A stretch of 64,000 bases of DNA, taken from the NCBI RefSeq assembly GCF_025751585.1, contig NZ_JAOWKX010000008.1, forward strand, positions 62,001-126,000, read 5' to 3'. Below are positions 9,441-20,215 of this stretch, piece by piece. The first letter of the stretch is position 1. The number at the start of each line of letters is the position of its first letter. The DNA is from Fluctibacter corallii. GTDB lineage: Bacteria; Pseudomonadota; Gammaproteobacteria; Enterobacterales; Alteromonadaceae. A program made the translations under genes and the position numbers. The notes under the pieces are model-generated. The model was not told the origin of the DNA. It worked only from the letters and a program-made list of their open reading frames with translations, and did not search any database.

Positions 9441-10139
9441 GTGAAATTACTGATGCTTAGTAGCTCACGCGCGGGCGATGAAGGCTATCTTGAAACGGCT
9501 TGCCCAATGATTATCAACCATCTGAACGCTATTACCAATGTACTTTTTGTTCCTTATGCAGGCGTTACTATAGGCTGGGATGACTATACTCAAATGGTTC
9601 AAGAAGCGCTGCCAACACTATCAGTCACGAGCATTCACACCGCAGCCAATCCCCAGCTCGCCGTTGAGCAAGCTGACGCTATTTTAGTGGGCGGCGGTAA
9701 CACATTCCACTTACTTCACACACTTTACGCACTTAACTTAATCACAGCATTAAAAGCGCGTATCACCGCCGGAACGCCTTACATTGGCTGGAGTGCAGGC
9801 TCCAATATTTGCGGTCATTCTATTCGCACAACTAACGATATGCCTATTATAGAGCCTGCTTCGTTTAACGCCTTAAACGTCGTACCATTCCAATTAAATC
9901 CTCATTACACTGATTATGTCGCACCAGGTCATAATGGCGAGACCCGTGATCAACGTATAGCTGAATTTTGCGCGTTGCATGCCGACATGCCCGTGCTAGG
10001 TATTCAGGAAGGCACAGCTCTTGAAGTTATCGATGACCGCATGAGACTAGTGGGTGAGCTTGCAGGCGTGGTGTTTAAAGGCACAGACAAAATCTCTATT
10101 CAGCCAAACGCTGATCTCTCTCATTATTTGAAGGCATAG
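9441..10139 (+). CDS. pepE: Dipeptidase E (alpha-aspartyl peptidase, S51 family)
   Basis: A 232-residue cytosolic serine peptidase that hydrolyses dipeptides with N-terminal aspartate. The nucleophile serine lies in YIGWSAGSN (about residue 121); the GGGNTFHLL segment and the LNPHYTDY region with its histidine are also present. The length equals that of E. coli PepE. The start is GTG, preceded by AGGAAA at a good distance. It stands alone, divergent from the phosphatase operon. Confidence 0.92.
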   Translation: MKLLMLSSSRAGDEGYLETACPMIINHLNAITNVLFVPYAGVTIGWDDYTQMVQEALPTLSVTSIHTAANPQLAVEQADAILVGGGNTFHLLHTLYALNLITALKARITAGTPYIGWSAGSNICGHSIRTTNDMPIIEPASFNALNVVPFQLNPHYTDYVAPGHNGETRDQRIAEFCALHADMPVLGIQEGTALEVIDDRMRLVGELAGVVFKGTDKISIQPNADLSHYLKA

Positions 10140-10170
10140 CATTACAAACGTTTTACACAATGCCTCTTGA

Positions 10171-10192
10171 ATATATGGATAATCACATATAT
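10171..10192. promoter_or_regulatory. Candidate ArsR operator
   Basis: The inverted repeat ATATATG-N8-CATATAT lies about 38 bases before the likely arsR start. ArsR-family sites are AT-rich imperfect dyads near the promoter of the operon they repress. Assignment is by position and symmetry only. Confidence 0.5.
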
Positions 10193-10229
10193 GATTTTTC
10201 GCATATTTAAGAGGCATGAAGAATACGTG

Positions 10230-10604
10230 ATGAATAATAATCATCTTCAACATCAAGAATCGGCAGACGCTTTGCTGCCTACCCCATTTTTCAAGGCACT
10301 ATCAGATAGCACTCGATTACAGATTCTTTTATTGATTACCCAGCACAAGGCGCTTTGCGTCTGTGACCTAACCGATTCACTTTTACTGTCTCAACCTAAA
10401 ATATCTAGGCATCTGGCATTATTGCGCGAGCACAATATCCTTCAGGATGAGCGTCGCAAAAAGTGGATGTTTTATCAATTGCATCCATCACTAAACGAAT
10501 GGCAGCGGTCGGTTTTATACACGTGTTTGCGTGAATACGAAAACCAGGTTGCTCCCATCAACGCACGCTTAGCACGCTGCTTGCAAAACGCAGATCGGTG
10601 TTAA
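10230..10604 (+). CDS. arsR: ArsR-family arsenic-responsive repressor
   Basis: A 124-residue winged-helix repressor, taking the ATG at 10230 (a GTG at 10227 is also possible; the frame is open to 10167 but that extension is not family-like). The arsenite-sensing motif CVCDL is followed by the helix-turn-helix LSQPKISRHLALLREHNIL. It is first in a cluster with a GAPDH-like gene and ArsJ, known to detoxify arsenate. It should release DNA when As(III) binds the cysteine pair. Confidence 0.9.
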   Translation: MNNNHLQHQESADALLPTPFFKALSDSTRLQILLLITQHKALCVCDLTDSLLLSQPKISRHLALLREHNILQDERRKKWMFYQLHPSLNEWQRSVLYTCLREYENQVAPINARLARCLQNADRC

Positions 10605-10671
10605 CTAAGTAGAACAGCAAACATCATTCACCTATTTGTAAAACTCAACATGCTTACAGGAGAAAACGACA

Positions 10672-11679
10672 ATGACAATTAAGGTCGGAATCAACGGTTT
10701 TGGACGCATGGGACGCCTAGTTTTGCGCTCTGCGTTTGCATGGCAAGACATCGAATTTGTGCATATTAATGATCCTGCAGGAAACTCGGAAGTGTTAGCG
10801 CACCTGTTAAAATACGACTCTGTACACGGAACAAGCGATATGCACATTTGTCACGATGAGACACATATAATCGTAAACGATCACGCTATCCAAGTCAGTC
10901 ATAATAAAGAGATCGAAGACACCGATTGGTCAGGCTGCGATATCGTAGTAGAAGCGTCTGGAAAAATGAAAACGACAGCCCTACTGAATAAATACTTGCA
11001 GCAGGGCGTAAAGAAGGTCGTGGTCACAGCCCCCGTAAAAGAAGACGGCGTGCTAAACATTGTTATGGGTGTAAATGATCATTTATACGACGACACCCAG
11101 CATACTATAGTTACTGCCGCATCTTGCACCACCAATTGCTTAGCGCCTATCGTTAAGGTATTGCAAGATAACATTGGCATAAAACACGGTTCTATGACCA
11201 CCATTCACGACATAACCAACACACAAACCATACTCGATGCGCCACACAAAGACTTACGCCGAGCTAGAGCCTGTGGCATGAGTTTAATACCAACAACAAC
11301 AGGCTCAGCCACTGCCATTGCACATATTTTTCCGGAACTAAAAGGCAAGTTGAATGGCCATGCCGTGCGTGTACCGTTGGCCAATGCATCTATCACAGAC
11401 TGCGTGTTTGAAGTAGCTAAACCGACATCTGTAGATGAAATCAATCAATGGATGAGAGAGGCCGCCCAAAACGAATTAAACGGTATTCTCGGTTATGAAG
11501 AAAAGCCATTAGTGTCAATCGACTATAAAACGGATCCTCGCTCAGCCATTGTCGATGCCCTTTCAACAATGGTGGTCAATGACACCCAAGTTAAGCTATA
11601 TGTTTGGTATGACAATGAATGGGGATATGCCAATAGAACTGCCGAGCTTGTGCGCAAAGTCGCAGCATCCCTTTCGTAA
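10672..11679 (+). CDS. ArsJ-associated glyceraldehyde-3-phosphate dehydrogenase
   Basis: A 335-residue GAPDH with the Rossmann start [15 protein letters not shown], the catalytic [10 protein letters not shown] (Cys near residue 155) and the C-terminal [11 protein letters not shown]. In arsenic islands this enzyme uses arsenate instead of phosphate to make unstable 1-arseno-3-phosphoglycerate, which ArsJ then exports. It sits between arsR and arsJ with short gaps, and AGGAG precedes the start. Context, rather than sequence alone, separates it from the glycolytic enzyme. Confidence 0.92.
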   Translation: MTIKVGINGFGRMGRLVLRSAFAWQDIEFVHINDPAGNSEVLAHLLKYDSVHGTSDMHICHDETHIIVNDHAIQVSHNKEIEDTDWSGCDIVVEASGKMKTTALLNKYLQQGVKKVVVTAPVKEDGVLNIVMGVNDHLYDDTQHTIVTAASCTTNCLAPIVKVLQDNIGIKHGSMTTIHDITNTQTILDAPHKDLRRARACGMSLIPTTTGSATAIAHIFPELKGKLNGHAVRVPLANASITDCVFEVAKPTSVDEINQWMREAAQNELNGILGYEEKPLVSIDYKTDPRSAIVDALSTMVVNDTQVKLYVWYDNEWGYANRTAELVRKVAASLS

Positions 11680-11702
11680 TAAAATAAGGTCAATATTGCA
11701 AC

Positions 11703-12923
11703 ATGGTGAAACTGTCAGCGTTATCCAACGATATCAAGCAATACCTCATCATCACGGGTAATTATTGGGCATTTACCCTAACAGATGGTGCGTTGAGAAT
11801 GCTCATTGTCTTGCATTTTCATACGCTGGGTTACTCTCCTCTAAATATCGCCATGTTGTTTTTGTTTTACGAAATGTTTGGCGTTGTCACCAACCTCGTA
11901 GGTGGGTATTTAGGCGCGCGATTAGGCTTAAATAAAACCATGAATATCGGCTTGGGCTTACAAGTTATTGCATTATTGATGCTTGTTGTGCCAGCCGATT
12001 GGTTAAGTGTATTTTATGTCATGGTGGCGCAGGCATTGTCAGGAATCGCCAAAGACCTAAATAAAATGAGTGCGAAAAGTGCCATTAAAATGATTGTGGC
12101 GGCGGGTCAGGAAGGCACGTTGTTTAAATGGGTTGCGATTCTTACAGGTTCCAAAAACGCGCTAAAGGGGGTTGGATTTTTTGTTGGTGGATTGCTGTTA
12201 ACACTCGTTGCCTTCCAAGGTGCAATTTTGCTCATGGCCGGGACGCTAATATTAGTATGGAGTTTTAGCGTTTACGCCCTTCAAAATGATTTAGGAAAAG
12301 CAAAGTCTATCCCTAAATTTACCGATATATTGTCAAAAAGCCGCGCTATCAATATTCTCTCTGGAGCAAGAATGTTCTTGTTTGGCGCGCGGGACGTGTG
12401 GTTTGTTGTCGCATTGCCCGTTTTTTTATCCCAGACATTTAATTGGGATCACTGGACCGTTGGCGGATTTTTAGCATTATGGGTTATCGGCTATGGCGGG
12501 GTTCAATCTATTGCACCGAAAATTATTCGTTTGAGCAGTAATATTTCAGCAGCAGTTGAAACTTCCAAGTGGGCGGCCCTGTTATCGTTAGTTACACTCG
12601 CAATCATTGTGTCAATGCACTACCAATGGTCAGTTCAAGTCTCGATTGTAGCGGGACTTATGCTATTTGGCGCGGTGTTCGCCGTCAACTCTTCATTGCA
12701 TAGTTATTTAATTGTGAGTTACGCCAAAGCTGACGGCGTATCCCTTGACGTTGGCTTTTACTACATGGCTAACGCAATGGGGCGCTTAATCGGCACGGTA
12801 TTGTCAGGATGGATATTTCAGGCCTACGGCTTTACTGCGTGCCTGCTTATCTCATTTTTATTTGTCGTGCTTGCTGGCATCATTTCCTCGCAACTCCCTA
12901 TGCAGGAGCATGCCACGGCTTAA
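11703..12923 (+). CDS. arsJ: Organoarsenical efflux MFS transporter ArsJ
   Basis: A 406-residue major facilitator with about 12 hydrophobic segments. The N-terminal region (NYWAFTLTDGALRMLIVLHF, then GALRM/GYSPLNIAMLFLFYE) and the SGIAKDLNKMSAKSAIK loop are characteristic of ArsJ. It exports 1-arseno-3-phosphoglycerate made by the adjacent GAPDH, together giving net arsenate efflux. It starts 23 bases after the gapdh stop and ends 11 bases from the convergent bioD. Confidence 0.92.
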   Translation: MVKLSALSNDIKQYLIITGNYWAFTLTDGALRMLIVLHFHTLGYSPLNIAMLFLFYEMFGVVTNLVGGYLGARLGLNKTMNIGLGLQVIALLMLVVPADWLSVFYVMVAQALSGIAKDLNKMSAKSAIKMIVAAGQEGTLFKWVAILTGSKNALKGVGFFVGGLLLTLVAFQGAILLMAGTLILVWSFSVYALQNDLGKAKSIPKFTDILSKSRAINILSGARMFLFGARDVWFVVALPVFLSQTFNWDHWTVGGFLALWVIGYGGVQSIAPKIIRLSSNISAAVETSKWAALLSLVTLAIIVSMHYQWSVQVSIVAGLMLFGAVFAVNSSLHSYLIVSYAKADGVSLDVGFYYMANAMGRLIGTVLSGWIFQAYGFTACLLISFLFVVLAGIISSQLPMQEHATA

Positions 12924-12934
12924 ATTTAATTGCG

Positions 12935-13621
12935 CTATGTGTTCACCAGTGGCCGAATATCAAGATACGTATCACACGCTTCAGGCGAAGATAACCTCGG
13001 AACAACGCCAAGGCAAGGGGCATGCAGCATCGCCTGTAAGCTATCGACATTTTGCTGAAAATACAGCATGTCAGGTTCTATCTGGTTAGCAACCCACCCT
13101 TTCACCGTTAGCCCATCATGTTTTATCGCTTCGAGTGTCAGCATAGCATGATTGAGACAACCTAATTTCACGCCTACTACTAGAATGACCTCCATCTGAT
13201 TCGCTTGCGCAAATGCCGACAAGTACGTGCCATTGTTATCAATTGGCAAACGCCATCCGCCAGCACCCTCAGTCAGTACAACGTCTGGCGAATAAGATTC
13301 CAACTGTGTTAGCCCCTCTTGAAGTTGGGTTAGTGATATCAGTTGGCCTATCTCTTGTGCTGCTAAATGCGGCGCGACAGGTGGCGCAAACGCGATAGGA
13401 TTTACCTCGTTATATTCCAAGGGAATTCCGCTGTGTTGCTGTAAAATTAGCGCATCCTCGTTGCGCAGCCCTTCCGGTGTTTGCTCACAGCCCGCAGAGA
13501 TGGGTTTATAACCGACTGCAATGTGCCCTGCCCCGTTCAAACAACGAAGTAGCGACTGCGCAATAAACGTTTTACCAGCATCGGTATCTGTGCCGGTGAT
13601 AAAAAAATGCTTAACAGACAT
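12935..13621 (-). CDS. bioD: Dethiobiotin synthetase
   Basis: A 228-residue ATP-dependent carboxylase that closes the ureido ring of dethiobiotin from diaminopelargonic acid, CO2 and ATP. The P-loop is FITGTDTDAGKTFI at residues 6-19; the substrate-binding EGAGGWRLPI motif follows near residue 115. It is last in the bioBFCD operon, four bases after bioC. Length is normal. Confidence 0.95.
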   Translation of the reverse strand: MSVKHFFITGTDTDAGKTFIAQSLLRCLNGAGHIAVGYKPISAGCEQTPEGLRNEDALILQQHSGIPLEYNEVNPIAFAPPVAPHLAAQEIGQLISLTQLQEGLTQLESYSPDVVLTEGAGGWRLPIDNNGTYLSAFAQANQMEVILVVGVKLGCLNHAMLTLEAIKHDGLTVKGWVANQIEPDMLYFQQNVDSLQAMLHAPCLGVVPRLSSPEACDTYLDIRPLVNT

Positions 13622-13625
13622 CCAT

Positions 13626-14408
13626 TTACCCTGGTTTATGTAATGACAAAAATGTCACATGATAGGTTAACGGTAATCCCTTCTTGTTTCGAAATACCGT
13701 TTGATAGGCTTCTTCAAGTTGTAATAACTTGGTTTTGCTCAACGTGGCAGCACCTGCCCCTGTTTTGACGTTGGCCCCAATCTTTTTAATCGACTGCAAT
13801 AAGCTACGCACATTCTTGTGGTAAGTAATAAAGCTTCGAGAGTCAGCTGTAGCCAGCAGTCCAGCCTGCCCAGCCGCACAAAGCCAATGTTCAGCCGTCG
13901 CGAAATCGTTTACATGCTTGTGGGTGTCTACTTTTCGCCAAACCAACTCTAACTCATGAAAAGAACGGTGGGTCATTACTGCCACAACGCCCTTACCGCC
14001 GGGTGCGAGTACGCGATAAATTTCTTCCATGGCTGTCGAGGATGATTCACACCATTGCAACGCCATAGACGAAAATACACTATCAACACTGCTTGCAGAC
14101 AAGGGCAAAGCCTCGGCGTCTCCCACCAGCCAACGAATTTTGTCAGTTGGATATTGACTCTGAGCAAAGTCAATCATGCCTTGAGCTATATCAATCGCAA
14201 TAACGTGATGGCTATGATTGAGTAGCGCTTGCGTTTCACGCCCACTACCACAACCAATATCAAGTAGCGAACCAGATAGCGGCTGCATATAATGTCTGGC
14301 GACACGGGCAATATCCGCTTGCACATCGGCATGTTGATCATACTGAGATGCCGCTCGGCTAAACTGCTTAGCGACCTTGTCTTTATTCGAGTTATTTACG
14401 TTATCCAT
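13626..14408 (-). CDS. bioC: Malonyl-ACP O-methyltransferase BioC
   Basis: A 260-residue SAM-dependent methyltransferase that methylates the free carboxyl of malonyl-ACP, so fatty-acid synthesis can build pimeloyl-ACP methyl ester. The family N-terminus KVAKQFSRAASQYDQHADVQ and the SAM motif LLDIGCGSGRETQALL are present, followed by ALQWCESS. It overlaps bioF by 8 bases. The partner esterase BioH is not next to the operon. Confidence 0.93.
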   Translation of the reverse strand: MDNVNNSNKDKVAKQFSRAASQYDQHADVQADIARVARHYMQPLSGSLLDIGCGSGRETQALLNHSHHVIAIDIAQGMIDFAQSQYPTDKIRWLVGDAEALPLSASSVDSVFSSMALQWCESSSTAMEEIYRVLAPGGKGVVAVMTHRSFHELELVWRKVDTHKHVNDFATAEHWLCAAGQAGLLATADSRSFITYHKNVRSLLQSIKKIGANVKTGAGAATLSKTKLLQLEEAYQTVFRNKKGLPLTYHVTFLSLHKPG

Positions 14409-15579
14409 TTACTACGTTCGATAATACAGAATTCAGGCTAATTGAAAGTGCATCGACCAATGCAGAAATATCAGCATCCGTGTGCGCTGCGCTTAGTGTG
14501 ATTCTCACTCTTTCTTGCCCTTTTGGAACGGTGGGTGCGCGCATAGCTGTAGCCCAAATACCAAGAGATTTAAGCTTTTCACCGACAGCCAAAACACGCT
14601 CAACGCCTGCCACCATAACGGGCTGAATGGCCGTATCAGAGGGCAAAAGTGGAATGTCATGTTTGACTGCGAGCTGCTTAAACAAAGTGATATTATGATT
14701 CAGTTGTTCTCTTACATCTGAACACGCTATGTGTTGAATGCTCGCTAACGTTGCACAGGCTTGCGCTGGTGGCATGGCGGTGCTGTATACATATTCCTTT
14801 GCAAAATTAACTAAATACTCAATAAAGCTTTCTGGACCTGCAACAAATGCGCCCCCTGTACCAATGGCTTTGCCAAAGGTGCCCATCACAACAGGAAGTT
14901 GAGATTGATTCAGGCCACTTGCTTGTGCGCTGCCCAGCCCTGTTTCTCCTAAAACACCAAACCCGTGCGCATCATCCACCATTAACCACGCGTCTTGCGC
15001 TTCACACAACGCCGACAACCCCACTAAGTCCGCTTTGTCGCCATCCATGCTAAACACGCCTTCTGTTGCCAAAAGCGTCTCGCCTTGTCGTTGCGCTAAC
15101 AAGGTTTCGGCATGTGCATAATCGTTGTGCTTAAAGCGTTTATAATCCGTTACCGCCGATGCCATTCCCTCTATAAAAGACGCATGCATGAGTTTGTCAC
15201 AAATGACAGACCCGCCCACTTGCCCAAAAGCGCGGCATATCGCCTGATTTGCGCTAAAACCAGAGTTGAATAGTACAACGTTATCTCGCTGCAAGTGCTC
15301 GGCTAAATAAGTTTCAAGCGCTAAATGTGCTTGGGTATGTCCCGTTACGAGGGGGGATGCGCCGCTTCCGCCACCGTATAGGCTAAGGCCATCTACCCAT
15401 GCTTGAAGCACAGGCATGCTCTGTCGCAATCCCAAGTAATCATTGCTACTGAAATTAATATAGTGCTGGCCTGCTACATCGATTAATGTGCCAGTCGAAA
15501 CGGCTAGGCTCTGTCGCTTTCGCAACAAGCCCTCTCGTTCTCTGGCAAGCAACGCTTGCTCAAAACATGAAAACGCCAT
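14401..15579 (-). CDS. bioF: 8-amino-7-oxononanoate synthase
   Basis: A 392-residue PLP-dependent alpha-oxoamine synthase joining pimeloyl-thioester and L-alanine. The glycine-rich GGGSGASPLVTGHT region, the DDAHGFGVLG motif and the PLP-lysine segment GTFGKAIGTGGAF (Lys near residue 236) are seen. Its ATG overlaps the bioB stop by one base (TAATG), indicating translational coupling. Confidence 0.95.
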   Translation of the reverse strand: MAFSCFEQALLAREREGLLRKRQSLAVSTGTLIDVAGQHYINFSSNDYLGLRQSMPVLQAWVDGLSLYGGGSGASPLVTGHTQAHLALETYLAEHLQRDNVVLFNSGFSANQAICRAFGQVGGSVICDKLMHASFIEGMASAVTDYKRFKHNDYAHAETLLAQRQGETLLATEGVFSMDGDKADLVGLSALCEAQDAWLMVDDAHGFGVLGETGLGSAQASGLNQSQLPVVMGTFGKAIGTGGAFVAGPESFIEYLVNFAKEYVYSTAMPPAQACATLASIQHIACSDVREQLNHNITLFKQLAVKHDIPLLPSDTAIQPVMVAGVERVLAVGEKLKSLGIWATAMRAPTVPKGQERVRITLSAAHTDADISALVDALSISLNSVLSNVVNG

Positions 15580-16694
15580 TATACGATGGAGGTCTCGATT
15601 TTTTCAGGCTTAGCAGGTTGACCTGTAGCAGAAGCATCGTAAAAGAGCGCATCTTGCTCCGTGCTGTTAATCTCTTCAATCAACGCCGCTTCATGAGCCT
15701 CGTCAGAGAATTCTCGCGTGCGCGCCGAATTAATGCCTAACTTTCTGAATAGCACCACATCTTCATGGGTATCAGGGTTAGAAGTGGTTAGCAGCTTACA
15801 TCCATAAAAAATCGAGTTTGCGCCCGCCATAAAACACAACGCTTGCATTTGTTCATTCATGGCTTCACGGCCCGCTGATAAGCGCACGTATGACTTTGGC
15901 ATCATAATACGGGCAACCGCGATGGTACGAATAAACTCAAATGCATCGAGGTCCTCAATGTCGTCCAGTGGCGTCCCTTTCACTTTAACCAGCATATTGA
16001 TTGGTACACTTTCAGGCTGACGCTCTAAATTCGCCAATTGCATAAGAAGACCAGCGCGATCAGAGGCCTTTTCTCCCATTCCCACAATGCCACCAGAACA
16101 CACATTCATGCCTGCGTCCCTTACATTTTGCAAGGTGTCTAAGCGATCCTGATAGGTACGAGTGGTAATTATATCGCCATAATATTCAGGCGATGTATCA
16201 AGGTTATGGTTGTAATAATCTAGACCAGCCTGTTTGAGCGCAATAGCCTGCTCACGGGTTAACATACCTAAGGTCATACAGGTTTCCAGCCCAAGCTTTT
16301 TCACCTCTTCCACCATTTGGATCACGTAAGGCATATCGCGATCTTTGGGGTTACGCCATGCCGCGCCCATACAAAAGCGTGTGGAACCCGCCGCTTTTGC
16401 CTCGCGAGCACGCTGAATAACTTTTTCAACCTCTAATAAACGCTCTTTTTCTAGGCCAGTATCATAACGCGCACTTTGTGGGCAATACTTACAATCTTCT
16501 GGGCATGCGCCTGTTTTAATTGATAACAAAGTGCTGACCTGCACCTGGTTAGGATCAAAGTGTTGGCGATGAATAGTTTGCGCTTTAAAAAGCAAATCAT
16601 TAAAGGGCAAAGCAAATAAAGCGTTTACTTCTTCCAGTGTCCAGTCGTGTCTCACATCTGAAGATGTGGATGACAATGTCGATGCATTTGACAT
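15579..16694 (-). CDS. bioB: Biotin synthase
   Basis: A 371-residue radical-SAM enzyme inserting sulphur into dethiobiotin. The radical-SAM cysteines lie in [13 protein letters not shown] (CxxxCxxC, about residues 62-74); [24 protein letters not shown] and GGIVGMGE are further signatures. It is the first gene of bioBFCD, with its promoter in the operator region shared with bioA. Confidence 0.96.
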   Translation of the reverse strand: MSNASTLSSTSSDVRHDWTLEEVNALFALPFNDLLFKAQTIHRQHFDPNQVQVSTLLSIKTGACPEDCKYCPQSARYDTGLEKERLLEVEKVIQRAREAKAAGSTRFCMGAAWRNPKDRDMPYVIQMVEEVKKLGLETCMTLGMLTREQAIALKQAGLDYYNHNLDTSPEYYGDIITTRTYQDRLDTLQNVRDAGMNVCSGGIVGMGEKASDRAGLLMQLANLERQPESVPINMLVKVKGTPLDDIEDLDAFEFIRTIAVARIMMPKSYVRLSAGREAMNEQMQALCFMAGANSIFYGCKLLTTSNPDTHEDVVLFRKLGINSARTREFSDEAHEAALIEEINSTEQDALFYDASATGQPAKPEKIETSIV

Positions 16695-16763
16695 GTCACT
16701 TCCTTATATTCGGTTACGTTGCGTATTCTAATAATTGTGGTTAGTCTATGCGCGAAAGATACA

Positions 16764-16796
16764 TTGTCAACCCAGACCAGTTACCAAAGTTTACAA
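16764..16796. promoter_or_regulatory. BirA operator between bioB and bioA
   Basis: The half-sites TTGTCAACC (16764-16772) and AGTTTACAA (16788-16796), separated by 15 bases, match the proteobacterial BirA consensus TTGTAAACC-N14-16-GGTTTACAA with one change in each half. It lies between the divergent bioA and bioB genes, so biotinyl-AMP-bound BirA should repress both directions, as in E. coli. Confidence 0.88.
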
Positions 16797-16813
16797 TAGA
16801 GCAAATATAGAAC

Positions 16814-18079
16814 ATGGATAACCTTACTTTTGATCGTCAGCACATTTGGCATCCCTATACCTCTGCCACCCATCCTCTTCCCTGCTATGAAGTTAAAAAA
16901 GCAGAAGGGGTAACCATTACACTCGCAGACGGACGAGACGTGATTGACGGCATGGCGTCATGGTGGGCAGCCATTCATGGCTATAATCACCCCGATCTCA
17001 ATCACGCAGCAAAAACACAGCTAGACGCGTTTTCACATGTGATGTTTGGCGGCTTTACCCATGCCCCCGCGGTCAATCTATGTAAACAGCTGCTGGCAAT
17101 GGCACCACAGGGAATGAATCGGGTGTTTTTAGCGGATTCGGGATCGGTGTCTGTTGAGGTGGCGATGAAAATGGCGGTGCAATACTGGGCATGCCAGGGC
17201 AACACACAAAAAACCCGATTTATTGCGCCAAGAAATGGCTATCACGGAGACACCTTCGCAGCTATGTCGGTGTGTGATCCTGTAAATGGGATGCATAGTC
17301 TCTTTCAAACAGCCTTATCGCAACAGATATTTGCGCCTGCGCCGCAAACTCGGTTTGACCAAACTTGGAATGAGGACGACATCGCAACGATGACGGAGTT
17401 AGTCGAAGCGCATCATCACGAGGTCGCCGCGATTATTCTTGAGCCCGTTGTCCAAGGTGCTGGAGGCATGCGTATATATCACCCTGAGTACGTAAGACGA
17501 TGCCGCCAGCTGTGTGACGAATACAATATTTTGCTAATTTGTGACGAAATTGCCACAGGATTTGGTCGTACAGGAAAGCTCTTTGCTTGCGATCACGCGC
17601 AAATCAGCCCCGATATACTATGTGTGGGGAAAGCCCTAACTGGTGGCTACATGACCCTTGCAGCCACACTCTGCACCGAAGATGTGGCGTTGGGTGTTTG
17701 TCAAGGTGAACCCGGCGTATTCATGCATGGTCCAACCTACATGGGAAATCCGCTCGCTTGTGCGGTCGCCAGTGCTAGTTTACGCATTATCGAAACCGGA
17801 GCATGGCAAACACAGGTCAGCAATATCGAAATGCAACTTAAAGATGAGTTAATCAAGTGTCAGTCACTATCGTCTGTTGCTGATGTGCGCGTGCTAGGTG
17901 CCATTGGAGTCGTAGAATGTAAGCATCCGGTTAACGTGGCAGCACTTCAAAAACAATTTGTAGACATGGGCGTGTGGATACGCCCGTTTGGGAAACTGGT
18001 ATATATCATGCCACCTTACGTGATTAAGCCAGAGCAACTCACCCAGATTACCGATGCCATTTATACCGTGCTAAAGTAG
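16814..18079 (+). CDS. bioA: Adenosylmethionine-8-amino-7-oxononanoate aminotransferase
   Basis: A 421-residue class III aminotransferase converting KAPA to DAPA with SAM as amino donor. Signatures include IWHPYTSAT (residues 11-19), [14 protein letters not shown], the PLP region [17 protein letters not shown] and the lysine in CVGKALTGG (about residue 276). It is transcribed away from bioBFCD across the BirA operator. Confidence 0.96.
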   Translation: MDNLTFDRQHIWHPYTSATHPLPCYEVKKAEGVTITLADGRDVIDGMASWWAAIHGYNHPDLNHAAKTQLDAFSHVMFGGFTHAPAVNLCKQLLAMAPQGMNRVFLADSGSVSVEVAMKMAVQYWACQGNTQKTRFIAPRNGYHGDTFAAMSVCDPVNGMHSLFQTALSQQIFAPAPQTRFDQTWNEDDIATMTELVEAHHHEVAAIILEPVVQGAGGMRIYHPEYVRRCRQLCDEYNILLICDEIATGFGRTGKLFACDHAQISPDILCVGKALTGGYMTLAATLCTEDVALGVCQGEPGVFMHGPTYMGNPLACAVASASLRIIETGAWQTQVSNIEMQLKDELIKCQSLSSVADVRVLGAIGVVECKHPVNVAALQKQFVDMGVWIRPFGKLVYIMPPYVIKPEQLTQITDAIYTVLK

Positions 18080-18093
18080 GTTGATCAGTTTAT

Positions 18094-18486
18094 TTAGGAT
18101 GAGCCGCTCACTTGAGCGGTTATCCACAATAGCGCGATAATCACCAGCGCCAGCAAAAAATATAAATTAATCCCAAAAAAGTCTCGTTTACGCCGATTAC
18201 GTTTGCGTCGTAAAACAAAAACTACCGATGTCAGCATTAAGCAAAACACAAGTAACATCAGCAACGGCAAGGTCAGAGACTGCGCCCAACTATCTCGCCC
18301 ATTAATGCCCCAATACTCTTGTACACCACTGATTAATTCAGGGCGTGCATAATGAAACACAATTAATGCGGCCAAAAACACGAGCCAACAGCAAATGTTT
18401 AATATTTCAACAATTCGGTAGAGACGATCACCCTTTCTGGGGGTTTGACGACGCTCTTCTCCATGCCAATTGGAATTATCTGTCAT
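18094..18486 (-). CDS. Uncharacterised small membrane protein
   Basis: A 130-residue protein of unrecognised family. It has a basic, charged N-terminus (HGEERRQTPRKGDR) and three hydrophobic segments (about residues 30-48, 70-90 and 107-125), with an arginine/lysine-rich loop RRKRNRRKRDFFG between the second and third. An inner-membrane location is expected. It is convergent with bioA (14-base gap) and divergent from asnS. The codons and clean frame suggest a real gene. Confidence 0.6.
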   Translation of the reverse strand: MTDNSNWHGEERRQTPRKGDRLYRIVEILNICCWLVFLAALIVFHYARPELISGVQEYWGINGRDSWAQSLTLPLLMLLVFCLMLTSVVFVLRRKRNRRKRDFFGINLYFLLALVIIALLWITAQVSGSS

Positions 18487-18661
18487 ATTCTGCCACTAGA
18501 ATGCAATTTTAACTTGAGTCTGAAACACAGCTAAGTAAGATTACACTCCTTATTAAAAATTTCATTTGTGCATATAACTAGCTTACAACGAACTGTGCAA
18601 AATCGCAGCATAGTCGTGAATCAAATAAGCACGTTAAGATTATAGATTTTGGAGAATGTAC

Positions 18662-20059
18662 ATGGCGCATGCCCCTGTGGTTGATGTCCTGTCTGGCAAA
18701 TATGCCGTTGGAGAACAGGTTGTTGTTAAAGGTTGGGTGAGAACCCGCCGTGATTCTAAAGCTGGCCTTTCGTTTGTCGCGCTGCACGACGGAAGCTGTT
18801 TCGATCCTGTTCAAGTCATCGCTCTGAATTCACTATCTAATTATGAAGACGTACAAAAACTCACAGCCGGTTGCTCTGTAGCGGTAACAGGCTCAGTGAA
18901 GTCGTCTGAAGGTCAGGGTCAGGCGCTGGAAATTGAAGCAACGAGCATTGAAGTCATTGGCTGGGTGGAAAACCCAGATACTTATCCAATGGCCGCAAAG
19001 CGCCACAGTATCGAATACTTGCGCGAGCATGCGCATTTGCGTCCACGCACTAATGTTATCGGCGCAGTCACGCGTGTACGTAACTGTTTGTCGCAAGCAA
19101 TTCATCGCTTCTTTCATGAACGCGGATTTCAATGGATCAGCACGCCCATTCTGACCGCCAGTGATACAGAAGGTGCTGGCGAGATGTTCCGTGTGTCTAC
19201 CCTCGACATGATGAACATCCCAACCACAGACAAAGGCGATGTAGATTATTCACAAGATTTCTTCGGCAAAGAAACCTTCTTGACGGTATCTGGTCAGCTA
19301 AACGTGGAAACATACTGTACGGCAATGTCGAATGTATACACTTTTGGTCCGACTTTCCGCGCTGAGAATTCTAATACCAGCCGCCACCTTGCAGAATTTT
19401 GGATGATCGAACCAGAAGTTGCATTTGCAGACCTTAGCGACATCGCATCTTTGGCAGAAGACATGCTGAAGTATGTGTTCAAAGTTGTTTTAGAAGAGCG
19501 CGCTGACGATATGGCGTTTTTCGCTCAACGCATCAATAAAGACGCTATCTCTCGCCTTGAGAAAGTGATTGATCAGGACTTTGTCCGCATGGACTACACT
19601 GACGCCATCGACATTTTGAAAAACAGCGGCAAAGAATTCGAATTCCCTGTTGAATGGGGTGTAGATTTGTCTTCAGAGCATGAGCGCTACTTAGCAGAAG
19701 AGCATGTAGGCGCGCCTATCATTATGCAAAACTATCCGAAAGACATTAAAGCGTTCTACATGCGTATCAACGATGACAACAAAACCGTTGCTGCGATGGA
19801 CGTACTTGCACCAGGAATTGGTGAAATTATCGGTGGATCGCAGCGTGAGGAGCGCCTTGACGTATTCGATCGCCGCTTAGAAGAAATGGGACTCGATAAA
19901 GAAGATTACAGCTGGTATCGAGATCTTCGCCGCTACGGCACCGTTCCCCATTCTGGGTTTGGCCTGGGTTTTGAGCGCCTAGTGGCATACGTTACGGGCA
20001 TGCAAAATGTGCGTGACGTGATTCCGTTCCCACGTACGCCAGGCAATGCGAAATACTAA
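18662..20059 (+). CDS. asnS: Asparaginyl-tRNA synthetase
   Basis: A 465-residue class IIb aminoacyl-tRNA synthetase. An N-terminal OB-fold anticodon-binding domain ([12 protein letters not shown], about residues 20-110) precedes the catalytic domain with motif 2 ([20 protein letters not shown]) and motif 3 ([12 protein letters not shown]). The ATG at 18662 is preferred over the one at 18656 because GGAG ends only one base before the latter but seven before the former. Confidence 0.96.
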   Translation: MAHAPVVDVLSGKYAVGEQVVVKGWVRTRRDSKAGLSFVALHDGSCFDPVQVIALNSLSNYEDVQKLTAGCSVAVTGSVKSSEGQGQALEIEATSIEVIGWVENPDTYPMAAKRHSIEYLREHAHLRPRTNVIGAVTRVRNCLSQAIHRFFHERGFQWISTPILTASDTEGAGEMFRVSTLDMMNIPTTDKGDVDYSQDFFGKETFLTVSGQLNVETYCTAMSNVYTFGPTFRAENSNTSRHLAEFWMIEPEVAFADLSDIASLAEDMLKYVFKVVLEERADDMAFFAQRINKDAISRLEKVIDQDFVRMDYTDAIDILKNSGKEFEFPVEWGVDLSSEHERYLAEEHVGAPIIMQNYPKDIKAFYMRINDDNKTVAAMDVLAPGIGEIIGGSQREERLDVFDRRLEEMGLDKEDYSWYRDLRRYGTVPHSGFGLGFERLVAYVTGMQNVRDVIPFPRTPGNAKY

Positions 20060-20081
20060 ACCGCAATCCATTACATCATTG

Positions 20082-20112
20082 AAAATGTCAGCATTACGCT
20101 GGCATTTTTTTT
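20082..20112 (+). terminator. Rho-independent terminator of asnS
   Basis: The hairpin AAAATGTCAGC/GCTGGCATTTT (20082-20092 with 20098-20108, one G-T pair) runs into eight T residues, 23 bases after the asnS stop. Confidence 0.9.
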
Positions 20113-20215
20113 GCGACAACCGATAAATATTTATCAGTGTTAAGCATTCTCTTGATACCCCCTTTACACAAATTGGTGTATGCTTGAACAATCTTAATAT
20201 CAATCACTTAGGGTC

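Noticed and set aside
18104..18119. CCGCTCA/TGAGCGG hairpin downstream of bioA as a terminator
   Set aside because: It lies inside the 3' end of the convergent small membrane protein gene and has no T-run on the bioA strand.
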